Source of the DNA: Bacteroidales bacterium
Lineage (GTDB): Bacteria > Bacteroidota > Bacteroidia > Bacteroidales > UBA932
Assembly (NCBI GenBank): GCA_017471085.1
Contig: JAFUWW010000019.1
Coordinates: 1-9,394 of the forward strand
Direction: 5' to 3'
Length of the DNA stretch: 9,394 nucleotides
Below the pieces are notes generated by a model, which was given only the letters and a program-made list of their open reading frames with translations, ran no database searches and was not told the DNA's origin. Positions 1-6,157 of the stretch are shown piece by piece (position 1 is the first letter of the stretch; every line of letters begins with the position of its first letter). Position numbers and translations under genes: made by a program.

Positions 1-947
1 AGGGCGTTCTTGAGGGCGCCGCGGTGCTTGGCGAAGGCCGGCGGATCCACGATCATCAGGTCGTATTTCCCTTCCGGCACGTCGCGGAGGAACTCCATGG
101 CATCGGCACAATAAGAGGTGTGGGAACCGGCCGGGAAGCCGTTCAGGGCCACGTTCCGGTCCACCATGTCCATGGCTTTTCTGGAACTGTCCACGGAATC
201 CACGTGGAGGGCGCCGTTGCCCAGTGCATAGATGGAGAAGCCGCCGGTATAGCAGAAGAGGTTCAGCACCGTCCGGCCTTTGGCCAGGGTGCCCACGCGG
301 AAGCGGTTCTCGCGCTGGTCCAGGAAGAAGCCTGTCTTCTGGCCTTCGGTCCAGTTCACCAAGAACCGGTGGCCGTTCTCCGAGACCACCTGCTCGTCGT
401 CCGAGAATCCTTCGGCCTTCCACAGATAGCCGTCGATCAGGTCCAGGCCGGCCTTGAAGGGGGCGGTGCCGGAACTCTTGTCATATACGGCTTTCAGGGC
501 GTCCCCGTACACTTCACGGAGGGCGGCGCAGACAGCGCCCTTGGCACGGAACATGCCAACGGAATGGGCCTGCATCACGCACACGCCCCCATAATAGTCC
601 ACGATCAGGCCGGGCAGGCCGTCCCCTTCCCCGTGCACCAGCCGGTAGCAGTCCGTGGAAGGGTTGCCGTGGAGACCGCACGCTTCCCGCATCCTGAGGG
701 CGCGGGCAAGCATCAGGGTCCAGAAATCGGCCCGGGTGGGGTCTTCGTCAAAACTCAGGATGCGTACGGCGATGGAGCCTATCTGGTAGTGGCCCCAGGC
801 CAGGAATTGTCCGTCTGAGGAAAACACGCCCACCAGGTCTCCCTCTGCGGGATGGCCGGCGATCTGGGCGATGGCCCCGGAGAAGACCCAGGGATGGAAG
901 CGCAGGAGGGATTCCTCCCGGCGGGGGCGGAGAATGACTTTATCCAT
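1..947 (-). CDS. rlmI: RlmI-type 23S rRNA (cytosine-C5) methyltransferase, partial (C-terminus off the left edge)
   Basis: Class I SAM-dependent methyltransferase of the RlmI/RlmK group (COG1092); E. coli RlmI methylates a 23S rRNA cytosine at C5. Reading leftward from ATG at 945-947 gives 315 uninterrupted codons. Residues 1-75 look like the PUA RNA-binding domain, with RFHPWVFSGAI at 16-26. The family motif GQKTGFFLDQREN is at 202-214. SAM-binding motif I (VLNLFCYTGG) is at 227-236, the acidic end of the next strand (VDSVD) at about 249-253, and the catalytic-loop motif IVDPPAFAK at 299-307. The carboxyl end, including the expected catalytic Cys of the TFSCSG-like motif, lies outside the window, so catalytic competence cannot be confirmed. 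Its start overlaps the stop of the upstream exonuclease gene by 8 nt, so the two are probably translationally coupled. Family assignment is firm; RlmI rather than a close paralogue is inferred. Confidence 0.93.
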   Translation of the reverse strand, partial: MDKVILRPRREESLLRFHPWVFSGAIAQIAGHPAEGDLVGVFSSDGQFLAWGHYQIGSIAVRILSFDEDPTRADFWTLMLARALRMREACGLHGNPSTDCYRLVHGEGDGLPGLIVDYYGGVCVMQAHSVGMFRAKGAVCAALREVYGDALKAVYDKSSGTAPFKAGLDLIDGYLWKAEGFSDDEQVVSENGHRFLVNWTEGQKTGFFLDQRENRFRVGTLAKGRTVLNLFCYTGGFSIYALGNGALHVDSVDSSRKAMDMVDRNVALNGFPAGSHTSYCADAMEFLRDVPEGKYDLMIVDPPAFAKHRGALKNA

Positions 948-1584
948 TCTGTTGTACGGGATTAAGTTCTTCTGGAGTAAGGGGATGCTTTTCGGAGGCC
1001 TGCAGTTTCCGGTACATCTCGCGGCAGACCCAGGCGTCCGTGGCTGCATAACGCAGTTGCGAGTCCGACAGATGCTCTGCCTCCCAGTTGGAAAGCTGCT
1101 GGGCCTTGGATATTTTCACGCCAAGGATGATGGCGGTCATTTTCTTCACGCTCTTGTCCCGGATTCCGTATTCCGAAACAATGGACTGCAGGTCCACGAA
1201 TCCCTTGGGGGCGAAGTGGGTGATTTTCTGCAGGCCGCGGATATCGTCCCGGGTGGCGGCTCCTACTTTCACGATGGAGGGATTGGCCAGGATGGAGGCC
1301 AGAGGCCTTGGAAGGCCGATTTTCTTGAGCCGGAAGAGGAAGGCCTTCCCGCTCCCCGACAACTGCAGGAGGGCGGTCCCGGTACTGTGCTGGTCCGGGG
1401 TGAAGGTGGGACGGGTTTCCGTGTCGAAGCCCAGCAGTTTCTGGTGTTTAAGGTAACGGACGGCCTTGTCCAGGGGTTCTCCGGGCGCATCCACCACCAC
1501 GATTTCGCCGGGGAAGGAAGCCAGTTCCAGCGCGCCTATTTCTTCGGGACTAATCGATATCTGGAACATAGGCTTTCTGGGCAT
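940..1584 (-). CDS. DEDDy 3'-5' exonuclease domain protein (RNase D/WRN-like)
   Basis: Single-domain 3'-5' exonuclease of the 35EXOc superfamily, 214 residues and cytoplasmic (no signal peptide). All four metal-binding acidic residues are visible: Exo I FDTET with D54 and E56, Exo II VGAATRDDIRGL with D114, and Exo III Y179-AAT-D183, the YxxxD that defines the DEDDy subtype. It lacks the HRDC domain of full RNase D, so only general 3'-end trimming of RNA or DNA can be proposed; the true substrate is unknown. The start is uncertain. ATG at 1582-1584 overlaps the upstream lipoprotein gene by 35 nt, while a second in-frame ATG at 1567-1569 (residue 6, preceded by AGAAAG) shortens the overlap to 20 nt and fits equally well. 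The stop TAA at 940-942 lies inside the start region of the rRNA methyltransferase gene, so the pair is likely co-translated and could share a role in rRNA maturation (inference). Confidence 0.9.
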   Translation of the reverse strand: MPRKPMFQISISPEEIGALELASFPGEIVVVDAPGEPLDKAVRYLKHQKLLGFDTETRPTFTPDQHSTGTALLQLSGSGKAFLFRLKKIGLPRPLASILANPSIVKVGAATRDDIRGLQKITHFAPKGFVDLQSIVSEYGIRDKSVKKMTAIILGVKISKAQQLSNWEAEHLSDSQLRYAATDAWVCREMYRKLQASEKHPLTPEELNPVQQNG

Positions 1585-2668
1585 AGGTTGCGGCCACTTC
1601 CATCAGGACCGGACTGCCGTCCTGGGATTCCACCGTCTCGTAGTAGCGGGCGGAAGGAAGGGCTATGCGGTGCGTGAACAAGTTGCGCTCCCGGAAAAGC
1701 CGGTAGGTGGCGTCGATGGCCGATGTGGCCGGATCCAGGATGCGGAAATCCGGCGAGAGCATGCGGGACAGGGCCGCATCTTCGTCGGTGCCCTCCTGGC
1801 GGATCATGGCCAGTTCGGACAGGAGCGGGGCGCGGTTGACGGAATAACTGTCGATGATCAGCGCGTCCAGCCCCCGGCCGGCGGAGCGGTACTGCCGGAG
1901 GAGGTTCCTGAATTCCGTGCGCACATCCAGCGCCGGGTCCGGGGTGATGACCTGCAGATGGGCCTCCGGGCTCTGCCGGCGGGCGAAGACATCCTCCCAT
2001 GCATGGGAGAGGCGTACGTCACGCGAGGTCCACACCGCCAGGTTGCGGGCGCCGGCGGCGAAGGCATCGTCCAGGAGGGTGTTCACCGGGGAAAGGAGCA
2101 CGGTGGATGCGCCGGTGAGCTGCTGGAGCGTGTCTACGTCGAACAGGCCGAACTCCGCCTGCAGCGAAGAGGTGAAAATCACCACTTTGGCCTGCGACTT
2201 GGGCAGGAGGGACCGCTGGTCTGCGGCAGAGGTGACACAGGTGGTGTCCCAGGCAAAGACGGCGTTCTGGACCGCCGCAGTGCGGAGACTGTCGGTCCTT
2301 TCCGCCTGACGCCCTTCGGACAGGAAATGGATGTAAGGGGCGTTGAAGGCGTCCAGGATCACGTCGAAACTTTCGCCGGCGAAGTCCGGGAGGGAGTCTC
2401 TCAGGGCCCTGCCGTCGATATTGTCGGCGCGGTCCGCCACCAGGAACATCCTGGCCAGGCCGATGGCATCGGCGGGGTCGCCTATGATGGCGACGGAACC
2501 ACGGTTTCCCTGATGACCGGCATGGGCGACGAGGCGTCCCAGGCCGGATGTATCGGCCACGATGGCGTGCACCAGCGGCACGGCAGGACGGGGGGCCGGC
2601 GCCTTGGGCTTGCAGGCGGCGAGGAGGGCGGCGAAGGCCGCTATCGGAAACAGGATTCTTCCTCTCAT
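1550..2668 (-). CDS. Predicted lipoprotein of unknown function
   Basis: The product (372 residues from the chosen start) begins with a lipoprotein signal peptide: MRGR, a hydrophobic run, and lipobox LAAC with the lipidated Cys at residue 19, followed by a Pro/Ala/Lys-rich linker at about 20-31. It should therefore sit in the inner or outer membrane facing the periplasm. I do not recognise the mature domain. It has alternating hydrophobic strands and helices (for example AKVVIFTSS, GARNLAVWTSRD and LDALIIDSYS), suggesting an alpha/beta fold like a periplasmic binding protein, but this is a guess from texture. An in-frame ATG 27 nt further upstream (2693-2695) was rejected because it would put nine polar residues before the signal peptide and lies inside the putative -7 promoter box. 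The stop TAG at 1550-1552 lies inside the exonuclease gene, indicating co-transcription with it. Confidence 0.8.
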   Translation of the reverse strand: MRGRILFPIAAFAALLAACKPKAPAPRPAVPLVHAIVADTSGLGRLVAHAGHQGNRGSVAIIGDPADAIGLARMFLVADRADNIDGRALRDSLPDFAGESFDVILDAFNAPYIHFLSEGRQAERTDSLRTAAVQNAVFAWDTTCVTSAADQRSLLPKSQAKVVIFTSSLQAEFGLFDVDTLQQLTGASTVLLSPVNTLLDDAFAAGARNLAVWTSRDVRLSHAWEDVFARRQSPEAHLQVITPDPALDVRTEFRNLLRQYRSAGRGLDALIIDSYSVNRAPLLSELAMIRQEGTDEDAALSRMLSPDFRILDPATSAIDATYRLFRERNLFTHRIALPSARYYETVESQDGSPVLMEVAATYAQKAYVPDID

Positions 2669-2692
2669 ACGGTTGTTCTGTGGTAGAAAGTA

Positions 2693-2724
2693 CAAAAATA
2701 CGCAATTCCCGCTATTTTTGCAAC
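2693..2724 (-). promoter_or_regulatory. Candidate Bacteroidales promoter for the lipoprotein-exonuclease-methyltransferase genes
   Basis: On the minus strand TATTTTTG (2700 to 2693) fits the Bacteroidales -7 consensus TAnnTTTG, and GTTG (2724 to 2721) sits 20 nt upstream, where the -33 element is expected. Transcription would begin near 2687, giving a short leader before the ATG at 2668. The -33 half lies within the end of the hydrolase gene, so this could be an internal promoter of a longer operon. AT-rich intergenic DNA makes chance matches possible. Confidence 0.45.
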
Positions 2725-3350
2725 GAGAGGAACTCTACAATTTTAGGGACCAGCAGCGAGCGGACATATTCCTCCTCCATGAAATGGGAGCCTTCATACT
2801 CCTGGTACGTCTTTCCGAAAAGGTTCTCCCAGAGCCCCACCTGCACCACGCCGGAGCGTTTGTAATGGTCCATCGTCCCGAAAAAGGCAAAGAATGGACG
2901 GCCTTCGGCGAGGTCCCGGCGGGCGGCTTCCAGCGCTTTCTTTTCGTGATCCCTGTATTTGGCAAGTACCTTCGGGGTGAACAGGAGGGGCTGGCGGTCG
3001 CCTTCCTTCACAGGGAAGCGGTGATGCAGGTACCATCGGCCGATGGCGAAAAATGAGACGGGACGGAGTTTGTAAAGGAGGGCCGGGGCGCCCAGGGAGG
3101 GCGATACGAAAAGGTGCGGCACGCCTTCCACGCGAAGGGCCTGGATGGCACCGAGCGATTCGCCGATGACAAGGCGCGGGCGCACCTCGTGCACCCAGCC
3201 GGCAATCTGCTCCGCCCCCGCTTCCGGATCGAAACTGTAGGTGCGGACGATGACGCGGATTTCCGTTCCCTCAAAGATTTCCGCCAGCAGGCGGGGAATG
3301 CGGCTGTCTCCGCCTCCGCCCATTCCATGGATATATAAGACTGTTTTCAT
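2712..3350 (-). CDS. Small alpha/beta hydrolase (YqiA-like putative esterase)
   Basis: A 212-residue alpha/beta-hydrolase-fold protein without signal peptide, so probably cytoplasmic. The oxyanion-type loop IHGMGGGG is at residues 7-14, the nucleophile elbow GESLG at 63-67 with Ser65, and a likely catalytic His189 in GSHF near the carboxyl end. The acid may be Asp161 in GTMDHY. Compactness and motif order resemble the YqiA/UPF0227 group of small esterases, but the substrate cannot be told. ATG at 3348-3350 was chosen because the protein then starts directly with the first strand (MKTVLYIHG); a TTG four codons upstream overlaps a possible promoter -7 box. It is the first leftward gene from the divergent control region and stops 43 nt before the lipoprotein gene start. 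Confidence 0.85.
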   Translation of the reverse strand: MKTVLYIHGMGGGGDSRIPRLLAEIFEGTEIRVIVRTYSFDPEAGAEQIAGWVHEVRPRLVIGESLGAIQALRVEGVPHLFVSPSLGAPALLYKLRPVSFFAIGRWYLHHRFPVKEGDRQPLLFTPKVLAKYRDHEKKALEAARRDLAEGRPFFAFFGTMDHYKRSGVVQVGLWENLFGKTYQEYEGSHFMEEEYVRSLLVPKIVEFLSLQK

Positions 3351-3355
3351 ATTGA

Positions 3356-3387
3356 GTTGCAAAATTACAATAAAACCTTTACATTTG
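3356..3387 (+). promoter_or_regulatory. Bacteroidales-type promoter for the rightward four-gene operon
   Basis: GTTG at 3356-3359, a 20-nt spacer, then TACATTTG at 3380-3387 match the known Bacteroidales sigma-ABfr pattern (TTTG/TTG, N19-21, TAnnTTTG) with correct spacing. Transcription would start near 3393-3395, about 20 nt before the ATG at 3415. The leader is A-rich with no Shine-Dalgarno sequence, as usual in this phylum. This is the only obvious promoter for the genes up to 8911. Confidence 0.65.
3360..3367 (-). promoter_or_regulatory. Possible -7 promoter box for the leftward hydrolase gene
   Basis: TAATTTTG on the minus strand (3367 to 3360) matches TAnnTTTG exactly, 9 nt before the ATG at 3350. 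No convincing TTTG or TTG is visible 19-21 nt upstream, and the leader would be only a few nucleotides long. Either the promoter is weak or nearly leaderless, or the match is chance. Confidence 0.3.
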
Positions 3388-3414
3388 TAAGAGAAACCTA
3401 TTCAACAAAACGAT

Positions 3415-4614
3415 ATGCGTAAATCCATCATCCTTGTGGCAGCCCTCGCCACCCTCGCCGGAAGCGTCTGCGCAAGCGCACAGAACGCCACTGCGGTGAA
3501 ACCGGAAGACTACAAGTTCACCGTGGTCAAGGAAAATCCCGTCACCTCCATCAAGAACCAGAACCGCAGCGGCACCTGCTGGTGCTTCTCCGCCCTCTCT
3601 TTCCTCGAATCGGAAGTGATCAAGAACAAGGGCCTGAAGAACGAGTCCCAGTATCCGGACCTGTCGGAAATGTTCGTTGTCCGCAAGGCCTACTACGACC
3701 GCTCCCTCAAGTTCGTCCGCCTGGACGGTAAGCTCCAGTACGGGGCTGGCTCCGACTTCGGCGACGTGCTGGATGTGATCCGTTCCTACGGCGTGATTCC
3801 CCAGAGTGCCTATTCCGGACTGCAGTATGGCTACGACCTGCCCGTCCAGGCAGAACTCGACGCCGTGCTCAAGGGCTATGTAGACGCTGTCGTAAAGAAC
3901 CCCAACCGCAAGCTCACCGCCGTGTGGCCCAAGGGTGTTGACGGCATCCTGGATGCCTACATGGGCGAAATTCCCGAAAACTTCGTGGTGAACGGTGTCA
4001 CCTACACCCCCGAAAGCTACCGTGACGCCCTGGGCATCAACCCGGACGACTACGTGGGCTTCACCTCCTTCACCCACCATCCGTTCTACACCTCCTTCGC
4101 CATCGAGGTGCAGGACAACTGGCGCTGGACCCAGTCCTGGAACGTTCCCCTGGACGAGTTCATGGCCATCATCGACAACGCCATCGAGAACGGCTACACC
4201 GTAGCCTGGGGCGGTGACGTATCCGAGGCCGGCTTCACCCGCAACGGCCTGGCCATTCTGGTAGACCAGGAAGCCCGCGTCACCACCGGCTCCGACCAGG
4301 AGCGCTGGGTGGGCCGCGACGATGCCAAGCCCGAGGCCCCCAAGGCCGTAAAGGAAATCGAGGTGAACCAGGAGAACCGCCAGCTGTGGTTCGACGAGAA
4401 GACCTCCACCGACGACCACGGCATGCACCTGTTCGGCATCGCCAAGGACCAGAACGGCACCAAGTACTACATGATCAAGAACTCCTGGGGCGAGACCGGT
4501 GCCTACAAGGGCGTATGGTATATGTCGGAGAACTTCGTGAAGGGCAAGACCCTCAACTTCGTCGTCAACAAGAATGCCATTCCCAAGGATCTCCGCAAGA
4601 AGCTGGGCATCTAA
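3415..4614 (+). CDS. Exported C1 family cysteine peptidase (aminopeptidase C / bleomycin hydrolase type)
   Basis: Papain-fold cysteine peptidase, 399 residues. A Sec signal peptide covers residues 1-22 with a likely cleavage SA|Q (A22|Q23), placing the enzyme in the periplasm or outside the cell. Active-site residues are visible: oxyanion Gln49 and nucleophile Cys55 in QNRSGTCWCFS, His335 in DDHGMH (aligned with the HAM motif of bleomycin hydrolases), and Asn356 in IKNSWGE. The central region with VPLDEF and YTVAWGGDVSE also follows the C1B pattern, and there is no propeptide like that of true papains. C1B enzymes such as PepC are usually cytoplasmic aminopeptidases, whereas exported forms are common in Bacteroidota. 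A role in degrading scavenged peptides is inferred. It heads the operon and ends 3 nt before pssA. Confidence 0.93.
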   Translation: MRKSIILVAALATLAGSVCASAQNATAVKPEDYKFTVVKENPVTSIKNQNRSGTCWCFSALSFLESEVIKNKGLKNESQYPDLSEMFVVRKAYYDRSLKFVRLDGKLQYGAGSDFGDVLDVIRSYGVIPQSAYSGLQYGYDLPVQAELDAVLKGYVDAVVKNPNRKLTAVWPKGVDGILDAYMGEIPENFVVNGVTYTPESYRDALGINPDDYVGFTSFTHHPFYTSFAIEVQDNWRWTQSWNVPLDEFMAIIDNAIENGYTVAWGGDVSEAGFTRNGLAILVDQEARVTTGSDQERWVGRDDAKPEAPKAVKEIEVNQENRQLWFDEKTSTDDHGMHLFGIAKDQNGTKYYMIKNSWGETGAYKGVWYMSENFVKGKTLNFVVNKNAIPKDLRKKLGI

Positions 4615-4617
4615 ATA

Positions 4618-5358
4618 ATGGCGCTGAAAAAGCATATTCCCAACACAATCACTTCCATGAACCTTCTCGCGGGGGCCATGGGAGTGATTTTCACGTTCCA
4701 GCACCGTCCGGACATCGCCTTCGCATGCATGCTCGCCGCCGCCGTCTTCGACTTCTGCGACGGGCTGGCAGCCCGGCTGCTGGGGGCCTATTCGGCCATC
4801 GGCAAAGAACTGGACTCCCTCTGTGACATGGTCAGTTTCGGCCTGCTGCCCGCGCTGATGCTGGTGGAAACCATGCAACGGCTGGGCGGTCCCTCGTGGA
4901 GCAGCTACCTTCCCCTTTTCCTAGCGGTGATGAGCGCCCTCAGGCTGGCCAAATTCAACATCGACGAGCGACAGGACACGGATTTCATCGGCGTGGCCAC
5001 CCCTACGGCGGCCATGATCTCGGGGGCGCTGTGCTGCTACGTCCATGCCACGCCCGGCTCCTTCCTGGCCGCCTGGGCGGAGGCTCCCTGGTTCCTGCCC
5101 ACGCTGTCCGTCCTGCTGGGCGTACTGCTGGTGAGTGAGATTCCCATGTTCGGCATGAAGGTGAAACCCGGCCACAAGCTGCTGGATGCCAAACGGATCG
5201 TTTTCCTGGCCCTGTCCGTCGCAGTCCTGCTGGCCGTCGTCGTGAGCGGAAAGCACCTCAGCCTGGCCGTCTTTGCCATTTTTGTCATCTATATCCTGGA
5301 AAACCTGGTCATTCACGATGCCGCCGTCCTCAGGAAGTACGCCCATCCGGGCAAATAG
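4618..5358 (+). CDS. pssA: CDP-diacylglycerol--serine O-phosphatidyltransferase (phosphatidylserine synthase)
   Basis: Integral membrane CDP-alcohol phosphatidyltransferase that joins CDP-diacylglycerol and L-serine to give phosphatidylserine, the precursor of phosphatidylethanolamine. The family signature DG-x2-AR-x8-G-x3-D-x3-D is complete: D48 G49, A52 R53, G62, D66 and D70, with D45 three residues before it. About six to eight hydrophobic segments follow, for example around 15-28, 35-47, 72-83, 95-107, 160-173 and 194-231. The opening HIPNTITSMNLLAG and length of 246 residues are typical of the PssA branch rather than PgsA. The ATG lies 3 nt after the stop of the peptidase gene, so translation is probably coupled. 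A phosphatidylserine decarboxylase gene, often next to pssA in bacteria, is not in this window. Confidence 0.93.
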   Translation: MALKKHIPNTITSMNLLAGAMGVIFTFQHRPDIAFACMLAAAVFDFCDGLAARLLGAYSAIGKELDSLCDMVSFGLLPALMLVETMQRLGGPSWSSYLPLFLAVMSALRLAKFNIDERQDTDFIGVATPTAAMISGALCCYVHATPGSFLAAWAEAPWFLPTLSVLLGVLLVSEIPMFGMKVKPGHKLLDAKRIVFLALSVAVLLAVVVSGKHLSLAVFAIFVIYILENLVIHDAAVLRKYAHPGK

Positions 5359-6154
5359 AACGGGCCGGAAGAAAACCGTCCGGAAGCCCGCTTCCGGGAA
5401 AAAGAAGCAGGTGCAGCGAAAGCTGAACCTGCCGTGGTGGGCGGCAGCCGGAGGGCTGGCCCTCATGGCCCTGGCCATCCTCATTCCGCACTGGATCGAA
5501 GGGGGCGACCATCAGACAGGCGCCTCCGTCCCCGCCGGGTACAGGCACTTTGCCATGGACATCTCCCATCACAACAAAGACATCGTGTGGGATTCGCTCC
5601 GGGTTATGATCGACCAGGACGGCCGCACCAGCAAGCACCTCCTCCATGCCCATGCGGTGCTGCCCCTCTCCAGGGTGTACATCAAGGCCACGGAAGGGGT
5701 ATCCATGAAAGACGACAGGTTCCCGGAATACTGGGCCGAAGCCGGGCGGGTGGGTATTCCCCGCGGAGCCTACCATTTTTTCAGGACTTCCACCGACCCG
5801 CTGGAACAGGCGCAGAACTATATCGAAACCGTCACGCTCACCCACCGGGACCTGCCTCCAGTGCTGGACATGGAAACCCTCCACAACGGCTGCACGCGGG
5901 AAGAACTGAACCGCAACGCGCTTGCCTGGCTCCGCGCCGTGGAAGCCCATTACGGCCGGAAACCGGTGGTTTACACCTCCGACAAGTTTGCCCAGGACAA
6001 CCTCATGGCTGATATTCTGGATTATTACCCTCTCTGGATTGCCCGCTACAACCAGGAACCGCCCGTGACCGGGGAATGGACCCTGTGGCAATTCTCCGAC
6101 AAGGCTGTAGTTTACGGCGTCAAAGGCTATGTAGATTTATCTGTAATCCCCTGA
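5318..6154 (+). CDS. Membrane-anchored GH25 lysozyme-type muramidase
   Basis: Glycoside hydrolase family 25 protein predicted to cut the MurNAc-GlcNAc bond of peptidoglycan. From ATG 5318 it has 278 residues: a Lys/Arg-rich cytoplasmic tail (about 10-35), one membrane segment (about 37-57), then a periplasmic GH25 domain. Domain landmarks are FAMDISHHN with Asp81, YIKATEG at about 121-127, GAYHFF at 150-155, and PPVLDMET with Asp184 and the catalytic Glu186. VYTSDKF, LWIARYN and the closing WTLWQFSD...GYVDLS complete the barrel. A stretch with RVMIDQDGRTSKHLLHAH lengthens the first loop relative to Chalaropsis-type enzymes. The start is uncertain: ATG at 5273 would overlap pssA by 86 nt, and no in-frame ATG follows 5318 before the membrane segment, so the 41-nt overlap seems real. 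A role in wall remodelling rather than secreted attack is inferred from the anchor. Confidence 0.88.
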   Translation: MPPSSGSTPIRANRTGRKKTVRKPASGKKKQVQRKLNLPWWAAAGGLALMALAILIPHWIEGGDHQTGASVPAGYRHFAMDISHHNKDIVWDSLRVMIDQDGRTSKHLLHAHAVLPLSRVYIKATEGVSMKDDRFPEYWAEAGRVGIPRGAYHFFRTSTDPLEQAQNYIETVTLTHRDLPPVLDMETLHNGCTREELNRNALAWLRAVEAHYGRKPVVYTSDKFAQDNLMADILDYYPLWIARYNQEPPVTGEWTLWQFSDKAVVYGVKGYVDLSVIP

Positions 6155-6157
6155 AAT

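Noticed and set aside
24..818. Plus-strand open frame of 264 codons near the left edge
   Set aside because: It is antisense to the RlmI-type methyltransferase, whose minus-strand frame is open from 947 to the edge and carries clear SAM-binding and family motifs.
1466..2686. Plus-strand open frame of 406 codons opposite the lipoprotein gene
   Set aside because: The minus strand gives a coherent lipoprotein signal peptide and is coupled to the next gene. The plus-strand product is low-complexity and lacks any domain.
3379..4878. Minus-strand open frame of 499 codons opposite the C1 peptidase and pssA
   Set aside because: It spans two real genes with complete active-site motifs on the other strand. 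The predicted protein has low-complexity Gly/Val/His composition and no domain, so it is a shadow frame.
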